This document shows, in pieces, positions 34,358 through 46,123 of a stretch of 64,000 bases of DNA. This DNA is from Ilex aquifolium (lineage: Eukaryota; Streptophyta; Magnoliopsida; Aquifoliales; Aquifoliaceae): contig OX637409.1 of assembly GCA_951799425.1 (NCBI GenBank), forward strand, positions 11,752,960 through 11,816,959, in the 5' to 3' direction. The notes under the pieces are model-generated. The model was not told the origin of the DNA and made no database searches. It worked only from the letters and a program-made list of their open reading frames with translations. The position numbers were made by a program, and so were the translations under genes. How positions within the stretch are numbered: the stretch's first letter is position 1; each line of letters begins with the position of its first letter.

Positions 34358-37300
34358 ATGAGAGATGAGCTGGAAACCAGACCAATCCCATCAGAAGAAC
34401 TGGAGCCTATACAACTCGACGAGGAGCCAGAACATCTTGTTTATGTAGGGTCCAAGCTGAGCAAAGAGATTAAAGAACTTCTCATCCAATTTCTGAGGAA
34501 AAATATGAAAGTGTTTGCCTGGAGACAAGAAGACATGGAGGGTATCGACTCCTCAGTCATCACACATAAGCTCAATGTGAATCCTACCTGCAAGCCCATC
34601 AAACAAAAGAGGAGGAGTTTCGCCCCAGAACGTCAGAAAGCCATCAATGAAGAGGTCAGCAAACTTCTCCATGCTAGAGCCATTAGGGAGGTGGATTACC
34701 CAGTGTGGCTAGCCAATGTCGTCCTCGTTAAGAAGACCAACGGTAAATGGCGCCTCTGCATTGACTTTACTGACCTTAATCAGGCTTGCCCTAGGGACAG
34801 TTTCCCTTTACCTCGGATATATTTGATTGTGGATGCCACCGCTGGACACGAGCTCCTCAACTTCATGGACGCCTTCTCTGGGTATAATCAGATTAGGATG
34901 GATCTTAATGACCAGAAGAAGACCTCCTTCATAACCGAGCAAAGGACGTACTGTTATCAGGTTATGCCCTTCGGATTAAAGAATGCTGGAGCCACTTATC
35001 AACGCTTGGTGAATAAGATGTTCCAAAAACAGATTGGACGACCATGGAGGTTTACATTGATGATATGCTGGTCAAATCACTGAAAGCAAAGCTCCACATC
35101 AAGCACTTGGCAGAATCTTTCCAGGTCCTGAAGGAATACAAAATGAAGCTCAATCCCGCCAAGTGTGCCTTTGGAGTTTCCGTTGGGAAATTTCTGGGTT
35201 TCATAGTTAACAGCAGAGGAATAGAGGCTAACCCAGAAAAAGTAAAGGCAGTACTGGATATGCAACCGCCATCTAACACAAGGGAGGTACAACGTCTGAC
35301 GGGAAGAATAGCTGCCTTAAGTCGATTTGTATCCAGATCAAGCGACAAGTGTCAACCCTTCTTTCAAATCCTAAAGAGGGTATTCCAGTGGGATACCCAG
35401 TGTGAGGAAGCGTTCAAAGCGCTGAAAGATTACCTGAGCTCCCCACCCATTCTTGTAAGCCTGCTGGAAGGCGAGGTCCTTACTCTTTACTTAGATGTCT
35501 TAGATTTCTCAACAAGTACAGCGTTTGTAAGGGAGCGGAACAGAGCTCAGCAACCAGTTTATTACTGTAATAGAGTTATGAGGGGGCAGATGAGAGATAT
35601 CCAAAGATGGAGAAACTTGTTTTAGCCTTAGTTACGACTGCCAGGAGGCTTAGGCCATATTTCCAAGCTCATACTATCGAGATCCCTTCAGATCAGCCGA
35701 TGAAGCAAGTATTACGAAAACCAGAGATTTCGGGAAGGCTAGTTAAATGGGGCGTCAAGCTCAGTGAGTTCGACATTAGGTACAAGCCTAGAACAGCAAT
35801 CAAAGGATAAATACTGGCAGATTTCATTGCAGAATTCACAACAGGGACATCCATGGAGGCCACTCAGCTGGTACCTGACCTTCCCACATGGAAACTTTCA
35901 GTAGATGGAGCTGTCAACGCCCAAGGCAGCGGTACTGGCCTAATTTTGACCTCCCCTGATGGAATAGATGTTGAATATGCACTTAGGTTTGGGTTTAAGG
36001 CCTTGAACAATGAGGCAGAGTATGAGGCTGTTATAGCAGGGCCCAATCTTGCTCACTTAATGGAGGCAGAACAGCTGGAGATCTGTAGTGACTCCCAGCT
36101 CGTGGTAAAGCAGATAGAAGAGTCATATGAGGCTAAGGGCGAGAAAATGATCATTTACCTCAAAAAGGTACAAGAATTGATCAAGAAGTTTGTGCAAGTC
36201 AAGATTATACATGTCCCTAGATCAGAAAATTCTCAAGCAGATGCGCTGACGAGACTAGCAACTGCTTTACAGGAGAACTTTGATAGGTTGATACCAGTAG
36301 AACATTTGGCGGAGCCATCAGTAAGAGTTGAGAAGGAAGAAGTGTTCCCAGTTCTTTCCCCACCAAGCTGGATGGACTCCATTAGGGAATATCTTCAGAA
36401 CGGAGCCTTGCCAGCAGACCCTAAGGAGGCCGCAAAGATAAAGGTAAGGTCAGCCAGATTCTCCATTTTGCAGGGAAACTTATATAAGCGAGGATTCTCG
36501 ATGCCTCTCCTCAAATGTGTAGGAGATGAGGATGCTAATTACATACTCAGGGAGATCCATGAAGGAATTTGTGGAAATCATATCGGAGCTCGAGCACTTG
36601 TAGGAAAAGCCTTGAGGCGGGGATATTATTGGCCCACTATGCTAAAGGATGCCACCGATCTGGTTAGAAGGTGTAAGGTATGTCAGATACATGCCAACGT
36701 CTCTCATTGTCCACCAGAGCTCCTAACATCGGTGGTAAGCCCTTGGCCCTTCCAACAATGGGGACTGGACATTCTTGGCCCTCTTCCCACCAGCGTAGGT
36801 CAGTGCAAATTCGTCATCATTGGGGTGAACTATTTCACTAAATGGACAGAGGTGGAACCTCTGGCAACAATCACAGAGCAGAAGATTCAGAGTTTCACAT
36901 GGAAGTCTATAGTATATAGATTTGGGGTTCCTAGAGCAATTGTTTCTGACAATGGGAAGCATTTTGACAACCCTAAGTTCAAAAAGTTTTGTGCAGAACT
37001 AGGGATAAAAAATTATTTCTCGGCCCTAGCTCATCCACAGTCAAATGGACAAGTAGAGGTGACAATCAGAACGATTAAAGCAGCCTTGAAGACCAAACTT
37101 GAGTCTTTGAAGGGAAAATGGGTAGAATATATTCCAGAGGTGTTGTGGGCATACAGAACAACTCCCAGGACAGCAACTCAAGAAACACCGTTTGCTTTGG
37201 CTTTCGGAACCGAAACAGTATTGCCTGTGGAGATAGGATTCCCATCCCCCAGAACTGAGTTCGCAGAGTCTGAACACAACGATGAATCCCTTCTGCTAAA

Positions 37301-37602
37301 TCTTGATCTCCTAGATGAAAAGAGAGAAAGAGCTTTGCAACACATTCAGAGTTATCAAAGAAAGACCGCCAGGTACTATGACAAGAAGGTCAGACACAGA
37401 AGCTTCAAGATAGGAGATCTTGTGCTTAGAAAGTTGTTGCTTGCAAGAAGGGATCCCACGCACGGGAAATTGAGGCCAAATTGGGAAGGCCCCTACATCG
37501 TTTCAAAAATAATTAGACCATGAAACTATGAGTTGCAAACAGAAGAAGGAAAGGTCCTACCTCATTCTTGGAATGCGAAGCACCTTAAGAAGTTCTTTTA
37601 GT
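34358..37602 (+). pseudogene. Retand pol: RT, RNase H, archaeal-type RNase H, integrase
   Basis: RT begins near 34560 (KLNVNP, LCIDFTDLNQACPRDSFPLP, MPFGLKNAGATYQR); a frameshift near 35040 precedes the catalytic EVYIDDMLVKS (35045-35077). A second frameshift near 35610 lies in RNase H, and a TAA near 35808 precedes ILADFIAEF. The second RNase H (WKLSVDGAVNAQGSG..ICSDSQLVV..SQADALT) spans about 35889-36260. Integrase has QWGLDILGPLP, a second Asp in IVSDNGKHF and AHPQSNGQVEV, where E is the third catalytic residue. A TGA at 37521 cuts the last about 27 codons (..NYELQ..LKKFF). The gene order is diagnostic of Tat; this copy is dead. Confidence 0.92.
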
Positions 37603-37689
37603 AAGTTTTCGCTGCAATGGAATTATTCTCAATAAAAATAGCACATTCTTGGTTCATCCTTGCGTGGCTTCCAAAAATAGCTAAAGAGC

Positions 37690-38150
37690 TAACGATGAGC
37701 TCTTCAGCTCATAAAACAAAAGTGAGCTCTATAGCTCAAGATGAGCTCCTCAGCTCATAAACAAAAGATGAGCTCTTCAGCTCATAAAATATAAGATAAG
37801 CTCTTCAACTTATAAAATATAAAATGAGCTCTACAGCTCAAGATGAGCTCCTCAGCTCATAAAAAAAAGATGAGCTCTTCAGCTCATAAAATATAAGATA
37901 AGCTCTTCAGCTTATAAAATATAAAATGAGCTCTACAGCTCAAGATGAGCTCCTCAGCTTATAAACAAAAGATGAGCTCTTTAGGTCATAGAACAAAAGA
38001 TGAGATATTCAGCTCATAAAATATAAGTTAAGCTCTTCAGCTTAAAAAATATAAAATAAGCTCTACAGCTCAAGATGAGCTCCTCAGCTCGTAAACAAAA
38101 GATGATCTGTTTAGCTCATAGACTATAAGATGAGTTCTCCAGCTCATAAA
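37690..38150 (+). repeat. GAGCTC/CAGCTC tandem array
   Basis: About 18 copies of a 24-28-bp unit of the form GAGCTCTTCAGCTCATAAAAxATAA form a higher-order repeat of about 101 bp (starts near 37765, 37866 and 37968). Each unit contains paired GAGCT/AGCTC words able to fold. It separates sense pol from the antisense genes of the Retand element. Confidence 0.85.
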
Positions 38151-38579
38151 GTTAAACCTTGTCAAAACCAGAATTCATAGTCATAAACGTTCAGAAGAAA
38201 AAAGAAGATGCAAAAGTTACACAAAAGCCTGGCAGTTCATTGAACAAAAGAGAGTACAAGAAAGAGGAGCTCCTAGTTCTTTTTAAGCTGCTGCTTCAAC
38301 TCAACAACCTCTCCCTTTAGGCGGGCGTTCTCTTCTTTCAGCTCGTCCCTTTCCTTTTCCGTTTCAGAAAGCAATTTGAGAAGCTTCTCTCCTGCCGAGG
38401 AAAACAAAACAGTGCCAAAGGAAGAATCAGGTGAAGAGGAACCATCCCTCCTGCGCTTCTTTGAGGACACACAAGCATCCCCTTCCTCGTCAGAATCAGA
38501 GGGGAGAGGTCCAAGGAGAATCTGGGAAGAAAGAAAACTCTTAAGCAGTTGCCTCAGCGCCAAGCAAATAGAGGTTCTC

Positions 38580-39924
38580 TGTTGTCCAAATTTGATATTG
38601 ACAATTTACGTGCAAGTATACACGATCAACAAGTAATAAAGTGATAAGTAGAGTATCGTTCCCACGAAGAATTATTACCAATAATTTCCAAGTACTAACT
38701 TTATATCAATTCAATTTTATTTAAACAATTGGAATTGAACTATGAAATAACTAGTTTAAAACTAAATCTAAAATTAATAATCAAGGATTGAATTTAACGG
38801 ATTAAAGAATTTAAGATTACAACTTCCCCTAATGCTTCGTATAAATCTTTCCACTCTCTTTCCAGTTAATTGATCAAAATAAGTTGTTAACTGAGACTTC
38901 AAAATTATTTATCAAACCTCTTCCGATAGTAAGATAAACATATCTCTCCCAATTAAATTACTATATTCCTATGCAAAATAAGTTGGAATAGATTCATTAA
39001 GTTCAAACTCTCATAAAAGTTACACACGACATATAGGTATATTCCTATCTTATACACAAACCCAACAATTCAATCCTAAGAAGAATCAACCAGACGCATG
39101 TCATCATATTCCGATCTAAACCTAGAATTCATCTCCCAATTTCATCTAGGTTATCGAATTGATTGATGACCAAACAATCATATATTAAGCACAAAATATG
39201 ACAAACAACTCATGTATGATCAATAGAACTAGAATCAAGAGTAGATCAATTTAACTAGACATTAGGTTCCGTTGCAATCTTAATACAAATTTAGTTCATA
39301 ATGTAATTGAAAAACATCATTCTCAAATTAAACAACATCTCAGAAAATCAAGAAGTAAAAGTAAGAGAAAAGAATGAAAACTTAGTTGCAATCTTCAACT
39401 CCTCTCTAGCCTTCAAGTCTGATTTTCTTTGTGTCAGTTCCTTCGATTTTTGCCTTCAATTTTCTATCAATTCTTGGTCTCCTCCTTATATTTTCAGCCC
39501 CCAAAATCAGTCTATTTATATCCCCACTCAAACCCTAGTATATATGAGGCATTCGAGTCCAATTTCGGGTCAAAAACAAGTCGGAATTCGCGTCCAGAGC
39601 CAACACAAGCGCAACTGCGCTAAAAATCAGCGCAGGGGCGCTGAGTTACTGATTTTCCAGTGCAAGGGTGCTGGTTCTGGCGCAGGGGCGCGGGTCCGCT
39701 TTCAGGCCTAAAGTTGCTTTGTTCCTTAGCCTTCAAAAATCCAACATTTAGGCTCCAAATTGACCTTGTTTCCTTCCACATGATTTGTTTGCTTCCAAAT
39801 GATGATTCATACCAAATAACATCAAAACACACAAAACAAAGAAAAAAGAACATAAAATAATTGAAAACTTGCAAATTCCTCAAGCCGAAAATATTCAATT
39901 CGTAGGTATAAAACTCACTCATCA
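38580..39924 (-). repeat. 3' LTR of element E
   Basis: 1345 bp, plus-strand TGTTGTCCAAATTTG...ACTCATCA. Minus-strand TATA box at 39513-39520. GC-rich self-complementary words (GCGCAACTGCGC, AGCGCAGGGGCGCT, GCGCAGGGGCGC) lie 90-175 bp upstream of it (39608-39692). It is 40 bp longer than the 5' LTR, in this GC-rich part. Confidence 0.92.
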
Positions 39925-39940
39925 AATACCCCCAAACTTA
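39925..39940 (-). other. Polypurine tract of element E
   Basis: Minus strand TTAAGTTTGGGGGTAT directly before the LTR start TGATGAGTGAG, preceded by CTTGAGGACAAGCAAAGAT, a familiar Athila-type 3' end. Confidence 0.8.
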
Positions 39941-41354
39941 AATCTTTGCTTGTCCTCAAGCAAAATACTAAAAACAAAAACTATAAAAATTAATCAACCA
40001 ACTACTCAAACAATGGATCAATATGAATTTGAATAATGGCCCCAAAAGTTACTACAAAAAATTAATTCACGGGAAACTTCAAAACAGTGCAAAGTCTATC
40101 AACTAAACATACTCCTTAATTTTACCTCTGGTCATGACCCTTTAAATACATGTACATATCCGAACTATCAAGCTAGTCATCACCCAAATACATTTACGTA
40201 ATCAAATACTTCATAAGAGATACTCAATATCAATTCTCTGAACTTACGTTTCACATCAATCTCCGCTTATTAAGGCAACCATATAACTAGAAAGTCCACA
40301 TATTTTTTTTCCTCTCACTCTTTCTTTTTTTTTTTTTTCTTTTGGTGAGTGCATTTTATGCTCCATCTCACCTCCTATTGAGCGAGTGCGTTTTACGCTC
40401 TCTCGCCTTTTCTTGAACGAGTGCGTTTTACGCTCCATCTCGTTCTCAACATGTGTTATGAGTGAGTGCGTTTTATGCTCCATCTCTACTCACCACATGC
40501 CCCTTTCTTGTCTCTTGTCTTCCTATTCTTTTTTCTTTCTAACTCATGAAGGATCAAATCAAAATAATTTTAAAAAACACCCTTTTTTTTTTTACTAACC
40601 CATCATAACCAATATTTCCCCCAAACTTATATGAATGCCTAAACTTTGCTTTGAATGATGCTTAAATAAGTTTTCTAGAGTTTCACTGATATCTCCCACA
40701 AGCACTTAACCAAATAAATTCTCTGAATAATAACTAATCAAAAAGATTGATATGTACTCATGCATGAAAGGATCATAAACAGTGTAAAACCAACTAGTAT
40801 GTTAAACTAAAAACTCAACATGTTCATCAATTTCCCTTGAATTAACAATTAAACCATTTCATCATTGGTCATAATCAAATTCTCTCAACCCATTGCTCAA
40901 GTTGTAATAAAACATGCAATCTAAATGCATACCTAATAATGCAAATGCAAACAAGAAAACACTCCCAAACTTAAACTAAATATTGTCCTCAATGTATAAA
41001 GTAGAAAAAATTAAGACAGAGGATTTCCCTGAGACTTCGCTAGTTCGCATCATCGTCAGCGTCCTCGTCGTCCGCAGAGTCGGGAGTGTATTCGGGAAAC
41101 ATAGGTGGGTTGTTCTTGGCTCCTTGTAAGGCTTTGTGAGTGCTCCAACTTTATGTTCAATCCTTGGGACCTGCAAGCAATTGACATACCAATTAAAATG
41201 CACTAACTAACTAACTAACTACATTATTTTTTATAAAAAACTAAATTAAAATAAAATGAAATAAAACTTAGAAACTAAAATTTGGGTTGCCTCCCAATTA
41301 GCGCTTGTTTTATAGTCTTTAGCCTGACTACTTCCTGTTTCATCCCGGGTCGAC
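39941..41354 (-). other. Non-coding 3' internal region of element E
   Basis: AT-rich, no domain in any frame except the gag-pro tail at 41270-41354. It contains the 40345-40494 repeat. Runs of T (40326-40340 and 40583-40594) are present. It ends at the TSD of element F (ATGGG, 41355-41359). Confidence 0.7.
40345..40494 (+). repeat. Four copies of GAGTGCGTTTTAYGCTC
   Basis: Four near-identical units (first begins near 40347, last ends near 40482), spaced 30-50 bp, each with GCG-TTTTA-CGC able to form a small hairpin and mostly followed by CATCTC. It lies inside the 3' region of element E. Confidence 0.8.
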
Positions 41355-41359
41355 ATGGG

Positions 41360-43233
41360 TGATGAGCACAAAATATTGTATATTTCAAGGCCTCATTACA
41401 TGCATTTTAACTCAACTTTTGCATCTAAGTACTTAGAGTTAGCCGATTTTATAAATAATGTTGAATTCTCGATATTGCATGTTTTTATAGCTTAAATCAT
41501 GTATTTTAGGACCTTGCAACTATGATGGATGTGTGGTGAGGGCATGGAAACATTACATGAAGATTCGGAGGCTTAAAAGTGAAGAAATCAAGGAGGTATT
41601 GATGTTTGGGAACAAAAGCACCAGCAGCCACACCACTGGGTTGAAGAGCCTCGGTTTTACTCCATTTTGACCATGATCCACTTCGAATCTGAAAAAGTGA
41701 AAAACATGAAAGTTGTATATCTGGATGTCTTCTGTATTGTGTCAAAATTTTATCTCAATCCAACGGCTGGATCAAAAGTTATGCCGATTCTAAGAAAAGT
41801 GGTCCGGAGCAGAACAGTACCGGTACACAGTACCGGTACTATACCGTTCCGGTACTGCGTACCGGTACTTCGAACTCCAGAAGGTTTAGAGTACCGGTAC
41901 ACAGTACCGGTACGCTCCCAGAACAGCCCAGAACACCTGCAAACTCTTCTCCACGTGCTTGGGGGTCCCACCATTGGTTCTCTCACACCTAGCCCGACAT
42001 TTTATCCCTACAATCATGCCTCCTACACCATAGTTAAAGACTTTGGAGGCTTGACATTGAATGAGAGGAGAGAGAAGGGGTGAAGCCTGGGGAGTGCAGG
42101 CTAAGCCTGTGCTAGCCTGCCATACTCATCCATTCAGCCCCCTATTGATGGGAGGCTTGCTCACTCATGCTAGAGGACCCTATGGACGAAAATGCAGAGG
42201 CTACACACCATATATTCAGCATTACACAAGTTCTTGAAGGGTGGCTACCTAAGCTTAGAAAATCCAAGGAAGAAGATGATGAATAGTAGATAGAAAAGCT
42301 TAGATTTTTCCATTCTTTTCTCCATTTCAATTGTTGTAAGCTTTAATGTCTTGTAATCCTTAACTCTTGCACTTTAATCTCATCTATGTCAAGTTTAGTT
42401 CAATGTTCTACATTTCACCATTGTTGTTTAAGTTTTCTTCATTTTCATGCTTTGAAATGGGTATTAAATATTTTTCTTCATAGTTTACGATTTTTGGCAT
42501 TGAGTTAAGTTTTAATCTCCATTTCAATACCATGTCTCTTTACATATTGTATGTCTTTCCTTTATGCATGAGTAGCTAGATTTTTAGTTGGCTAATCCAA
42601 GGGAGACCTCCTCTTGGGTGTGCCATTTCAACTCATTTTCTTTCCTCCTCTCGGTGTACGATGGTTCGGTTTGACTGAGTTGGGGGTGAGGACGTGGTTG
42701 TGAGTCTTTGATATCCCGTAGGCATTGTCACGGGTTATGCTTGGATCCTCACCTCCCTTTAGTCCCGAGCTTCCCACGAAACAATCGTTCATCTATGCAC
42801 CATTGGGGGAAGGCTTGAGTTGATTTGGTATTCCCATTGGAATGACCTCTTCAGATTAACCAACACTTGTTTTTCTTGCATTTTCATTACAAACACAACT
42901 CTACAAAACAAACTAAAAGATTTTACATTTTCTTTACCTTTTGCAAAATCACCTTCACACAACTTGAACTTTCCTTCCCTGAGGAGACGACCTTGGAATA
43001 CTTTTCCAAGTAAAACACCGACACACAAAAGACTCTTTGCGATTGGGGAGCACTTTTGTTCACACACCCACATTTCATTTCATTCACATTTTGTTCATTC
43101 CATTTTTCACCAATCCGTTGTTGCCTAATCTCTTGCATCACCCCGAGGGAGAGTGACACTCCCTTTCACACATATTCCATATACACATGTCAAAGGGTGA
43201 TGTTTAGGGGTTGGAAACAACAACGTTTTTGAT
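41360..43233 (+). repeat. Left inverted LTR of element F
   Basis: Plus orientation from TGATGAGCACAAAATATTG to ..AACAACAACGTTTTTGAT; the terminal CAATCA of the right copy is replaced by a T run. A cluster of GTACCGGTAC palindromes spans 41817-41913 (five perfect, one variant). Confidence 0.88.
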
Positions 43234-44097
43234 TTTTTTCATTTTAAAATTTTTTTGTTGTATAAATACCCTTTCTATCCAATCTATCCAAACATAGCAA
43301 GGATAATGATTCAAAAGTCTCAACCAAACCGAGATGTGGGCAAGTTTATGCAATACAAAAGATGGAGTATTCAATTTCTCTTTAAGAGTCTCTACATTTA
43401 ACTTCATTTCAATGCCCTCCCCAAATTGAAAAATGTGAATCTCAACACCACCCTTAGATGGAAAAATGACCTTGGGCTCATTAGCCTCATGTGAGATGAT
43501 ATCCTCATTAAATGTTTCACAATCTAGAGTGGTGGGAGATTCAACATCACTATGCATTTCATTGGTATGATCATCCTCAATACATTTACTATGTTCCAAC
43601 TGTTGTTCTTCATCCATAGCAATTATAGCATTAGTCAATGTATCAAGTTGTTGGGTTATTTGGGCATTGAATTCCATTTGGTATTGCATAAAATCGCACC
43701 AAATATTTTCCAATTCTTCTTCGGTTGAGTTCCCGTATGTTGGATATTGGGAAAATTCATTTGGTGGTGTGAGATTGGATGAAAAATCATGAGGTTCATT
43801 CTCCCAACCATAACTCGGATAACTCGGTGTAACATAATGATTGGGGTTAAAATTTTCGGAGGCCAAAAATGAATTTGAACCTTTGCATGCAAAGTCTTGA
43901 ACCAGATAATTTCTTGGGCATTCATTAGTGAGGTGTCCATATTCACCACAAATTTCGCAAATGTTTTCAAAATAAGAGGCCATTCTTGGGCACTCACTAG
44001 TGATGTGCCCATAGTCATCACAAATCTCACACACATTTTCATAATATGGGGCATTTGATACATTTTCATAGAAATTATAAGACATAATACAAAACAC
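43204..44097 (-). CDS. Gag-like ORF of element F with two zinc knuckles
   Basis: 297 residues in one open frame, ATG at 44097. Near the start are two CCHC knuckles, CEICDDYGHITSEC and CEICGEYGHLTNEC (about residues 22-60), then an Asn/Tyr/Pro-rich stretch and an acidic middle (EEQQLEHSKCIEDD). No capsid core, protease or RT. The last about 10 residues come from the inverted left LTR, so the native C-terminus is lost. It follows the primer site by 112 bp. A nucleic-acid-binding role is inferred from the knuckles; a second in-frame Met follows closely. Confidence 0.7.
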   Translation of the reverse strand: MFCIMSYNFYENVSNAPYYENVCEICDDYGHITSECPRMASYFENICEICGEYGHLTNECPRNYLVQDFACKGSNSFLASENFNPNHYVTPSYPSYGWENEPHDFSSNLTPPNEFSQYPTYGNSTEEELENIWCDFMQYQMEFNAQITQQLDTLTNAIIAMDEEQQLEHSKCIEDDHTNEMHSDVESPTTLDCETFNEDIISHEANEPKVIFPSKGGVEIHIFQFGEGIEMKLNVETLKEKLNTPSFVLHKLAHISVWLRLLNHYPCYVWIDWIERVFIQQKNFKMKKIKNVVVSNP

Positions 44098-44208
44098 AAA
44101 CTAAAACAAAATATTTACAAGTTAGACGTCATACCTTGGCCCGTGATGAAAATCACGAGACTTACCTATGCCGTCCCAAAATCACCTTTGAACTCGACGC
44201 TTAACCTT

Positions 44209-44225
44209 CCCCGGCAACGGCGCCA
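44209..44225 (-). other. tRNA-Asp primer binding site of element F
   Basis: CCCCGGCAACGGCGCCA on the plus strand is a perfect complement partner of the plant tRNA-Asp 3' end, 3 nt from the LTR. It exists only at the right LTR, showing which LTR is the genuine 5' LTR. Confidence 0.9.
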
Positions 44226-44228
44226 AAA

Positions 44229-46118
44229 TGATTGATCAAAAACGTTGTTGTTTCCAACCCCTAAACATCACCCTTTGACATGTGTATATGAAATATGTGT
44301 GAAAGGGAGTGTCACTCTCCCTCGGGGTGATGCAAGAGATTAGGCAACAACGGATTGGTGAAAAATGGAATGAACAAAATGTGAATGAAATGAAATGTGG
44401 GTGTGTGAACAAAAGTGCTCCCCAATCGCAAAGAGTCTTTTGTGTGTCGGTGTTTTACTTGGAAAAGTATTCCAAGGTCGTCTCCTCAGGGAAGGAAAGT
44501 TCAAGTTGTGTGAAGGTGATTTTGCAAAAGGTAAAGAAAATGTAAAATCTTTTAGTTTGTTTTGTAGAGTTGTGTTTGTAATGAAAATGCAAGAAAAACA
44601 AGTGTTGGTTAATCTGAAGAGGTCATTCCAATGGGAATACCAAATCAACTCAAGCCTTCCCCCAATGGTGCATAGATGAACGATTGATTCATGGGAAGCT
44701 CGGGACGAAAGGGAGGTGAGGATCCAAGCATAACCCGTGACAATGCCTACGGCATATCAAAGACTCACAACCACGTCCTCACCCCAACCCAGTCAAACCG
44801 AACCATCGTACACCGAGAGGAGGAAAGAAAATGAGTTGAAATGGCACACCCAAGAGGAGGTCTCCCTTGGATTAGCCAACTAAAAATCTAGCTACTCATG
44901 CATAAAGGAAAGACATACAATATGTAAAGAGACATGGTATTGAAATGGAGATTAAAACTTAACTCAATGCCAGAAATCGTAAACTATGAAGAAAAATATT
45001 TAATACCCATTTCAAAGCATGAAAATGAAGAAAACTTAAACAACAATGGTGAAATGTAGAACATTGAACTAAACTTGAAATATACTTGACATAGATGAGA
45101 TTAAAGTGCAAGAGTTAAGGATTACAAGAAATTAAAGCTTACAACAATTGAAATGGAGAAGAGAATGGAAAAATCTAAGCTTTTCTATCTACTATTCATC
45201 ATCTTCTTCCTTGGATTTTCTAAGCTTAGGTAGCCACCCTTCAAGCACTTGTGTAATGCTGAATATATGGTGTGTAGCCTCTGCATTTTCGTCCATAGGG
45301 TCCTCTAGCATGAGTAAGCAAGCCTCCCATCAATAGGGGGCTGAATGGATGAGTATGGCAGGCTAGCACAGGCTTAGCCTGCACTCCCCAGGCTTCACCC
45401 CTTCTCTCTCCTCTCATTCAATGTCAAGCCTCCAAAGTCTTTAACTACGGTGTAGGAGGCATGATTGTAGGGATAAAATGTCGGGCTAGGTGTGGGAGAA
45501 CCAATGGTGGGACCCCCAAGCACGTGGAGAAGAGTTTGCAGGTGTTTTGGGCTGTTCTGGGAGCGTACCGGTACTGTGTACCGGTACTCTAAACCTTCTG
45601 GAGTTCGAAGTACCGGTACGCAGTACCGGAACGGTATAGTACCGGTACTGTGTACCGGTACTGTTCTGCTCCGGACCACTTTTCGTAGAATCGGCATAAC
45701 TTTTGATCCAACCGTTGGATTGAGATGAAATTTTGATACAATACAGAAGACATCCAGATCTACAACTTTCATGTTTTTCACTGTTTCAGATTCGAAGTGG
45801 ATCATGGTCAAAATGGAGGAAAACCAAGGCTCTTCAACCCAGTGGTGTGGCTGCTGGTGCTTTTGTTCCCAAACACCAATACCTCCTTGATTTCTTCACT
45901 TTTAAGCATCCGAATCTTCATGTAATGTTTCCATGCCCTCACCACACACCCATCATAGTTGCAAGGTCCTAAAATACATGATTTAAGCTATAAAAACATG
46001 CAATATCGAGAATTCAACATTATTCATAAAATTGGCTAACTCTAAGTACTTAGATGCAAAAGTTGAGTTAAAATGCATGTAATGAGGCCTTGAAATATAC
46101 AATATTTTGTGCTCATCA
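44229..46118 (-). repeat. Right inverted LTR (5' LTR) of element F
   Basis: 1890 bp, minus orientation, TGATGAGCAC...GATCAATCA. The GTACCGGTAC cluster is at 45565-45661. ORFs in it repeat those of the left arm and are not genes. Confidence 0.9.
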
Positions 46119-46123
46119 ATGGG

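Larger units (their letters stand above)
41360..46118. mobile_element. Element F: LTR retroelement with inverted terminal LTRs
   Basis: It is flanked by a perfect 5-bp TSD ATGGG (41355-41359 and 46119-46123). Both outer ends are the same LTR terminus, TGATGAGCAC pointing inward. The right LTR (44229-46118, minus) is followed by a tRNA-Asp primer site and a gag-like ORF as in a normal element. The left LTR (41360-43233) is in plus orientation and lacks the last 6 bp of the LTR. The arms (1874 and 1884 bp) differ by about 2%, and the spacer is 995 bp. An inverted-LTR cDNA integrated by its two identical U3 ends is the simplest reading. Confidence 0.88.

Noticed and set aside
42820..44679. Pairs of identical ORFs (102 and 94 aa) at 42789-43128 and 44340-44679
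   Set aside because: They are open frames in the two inverted LTR copies of element F; identity reflects the repeat, not protein selection.
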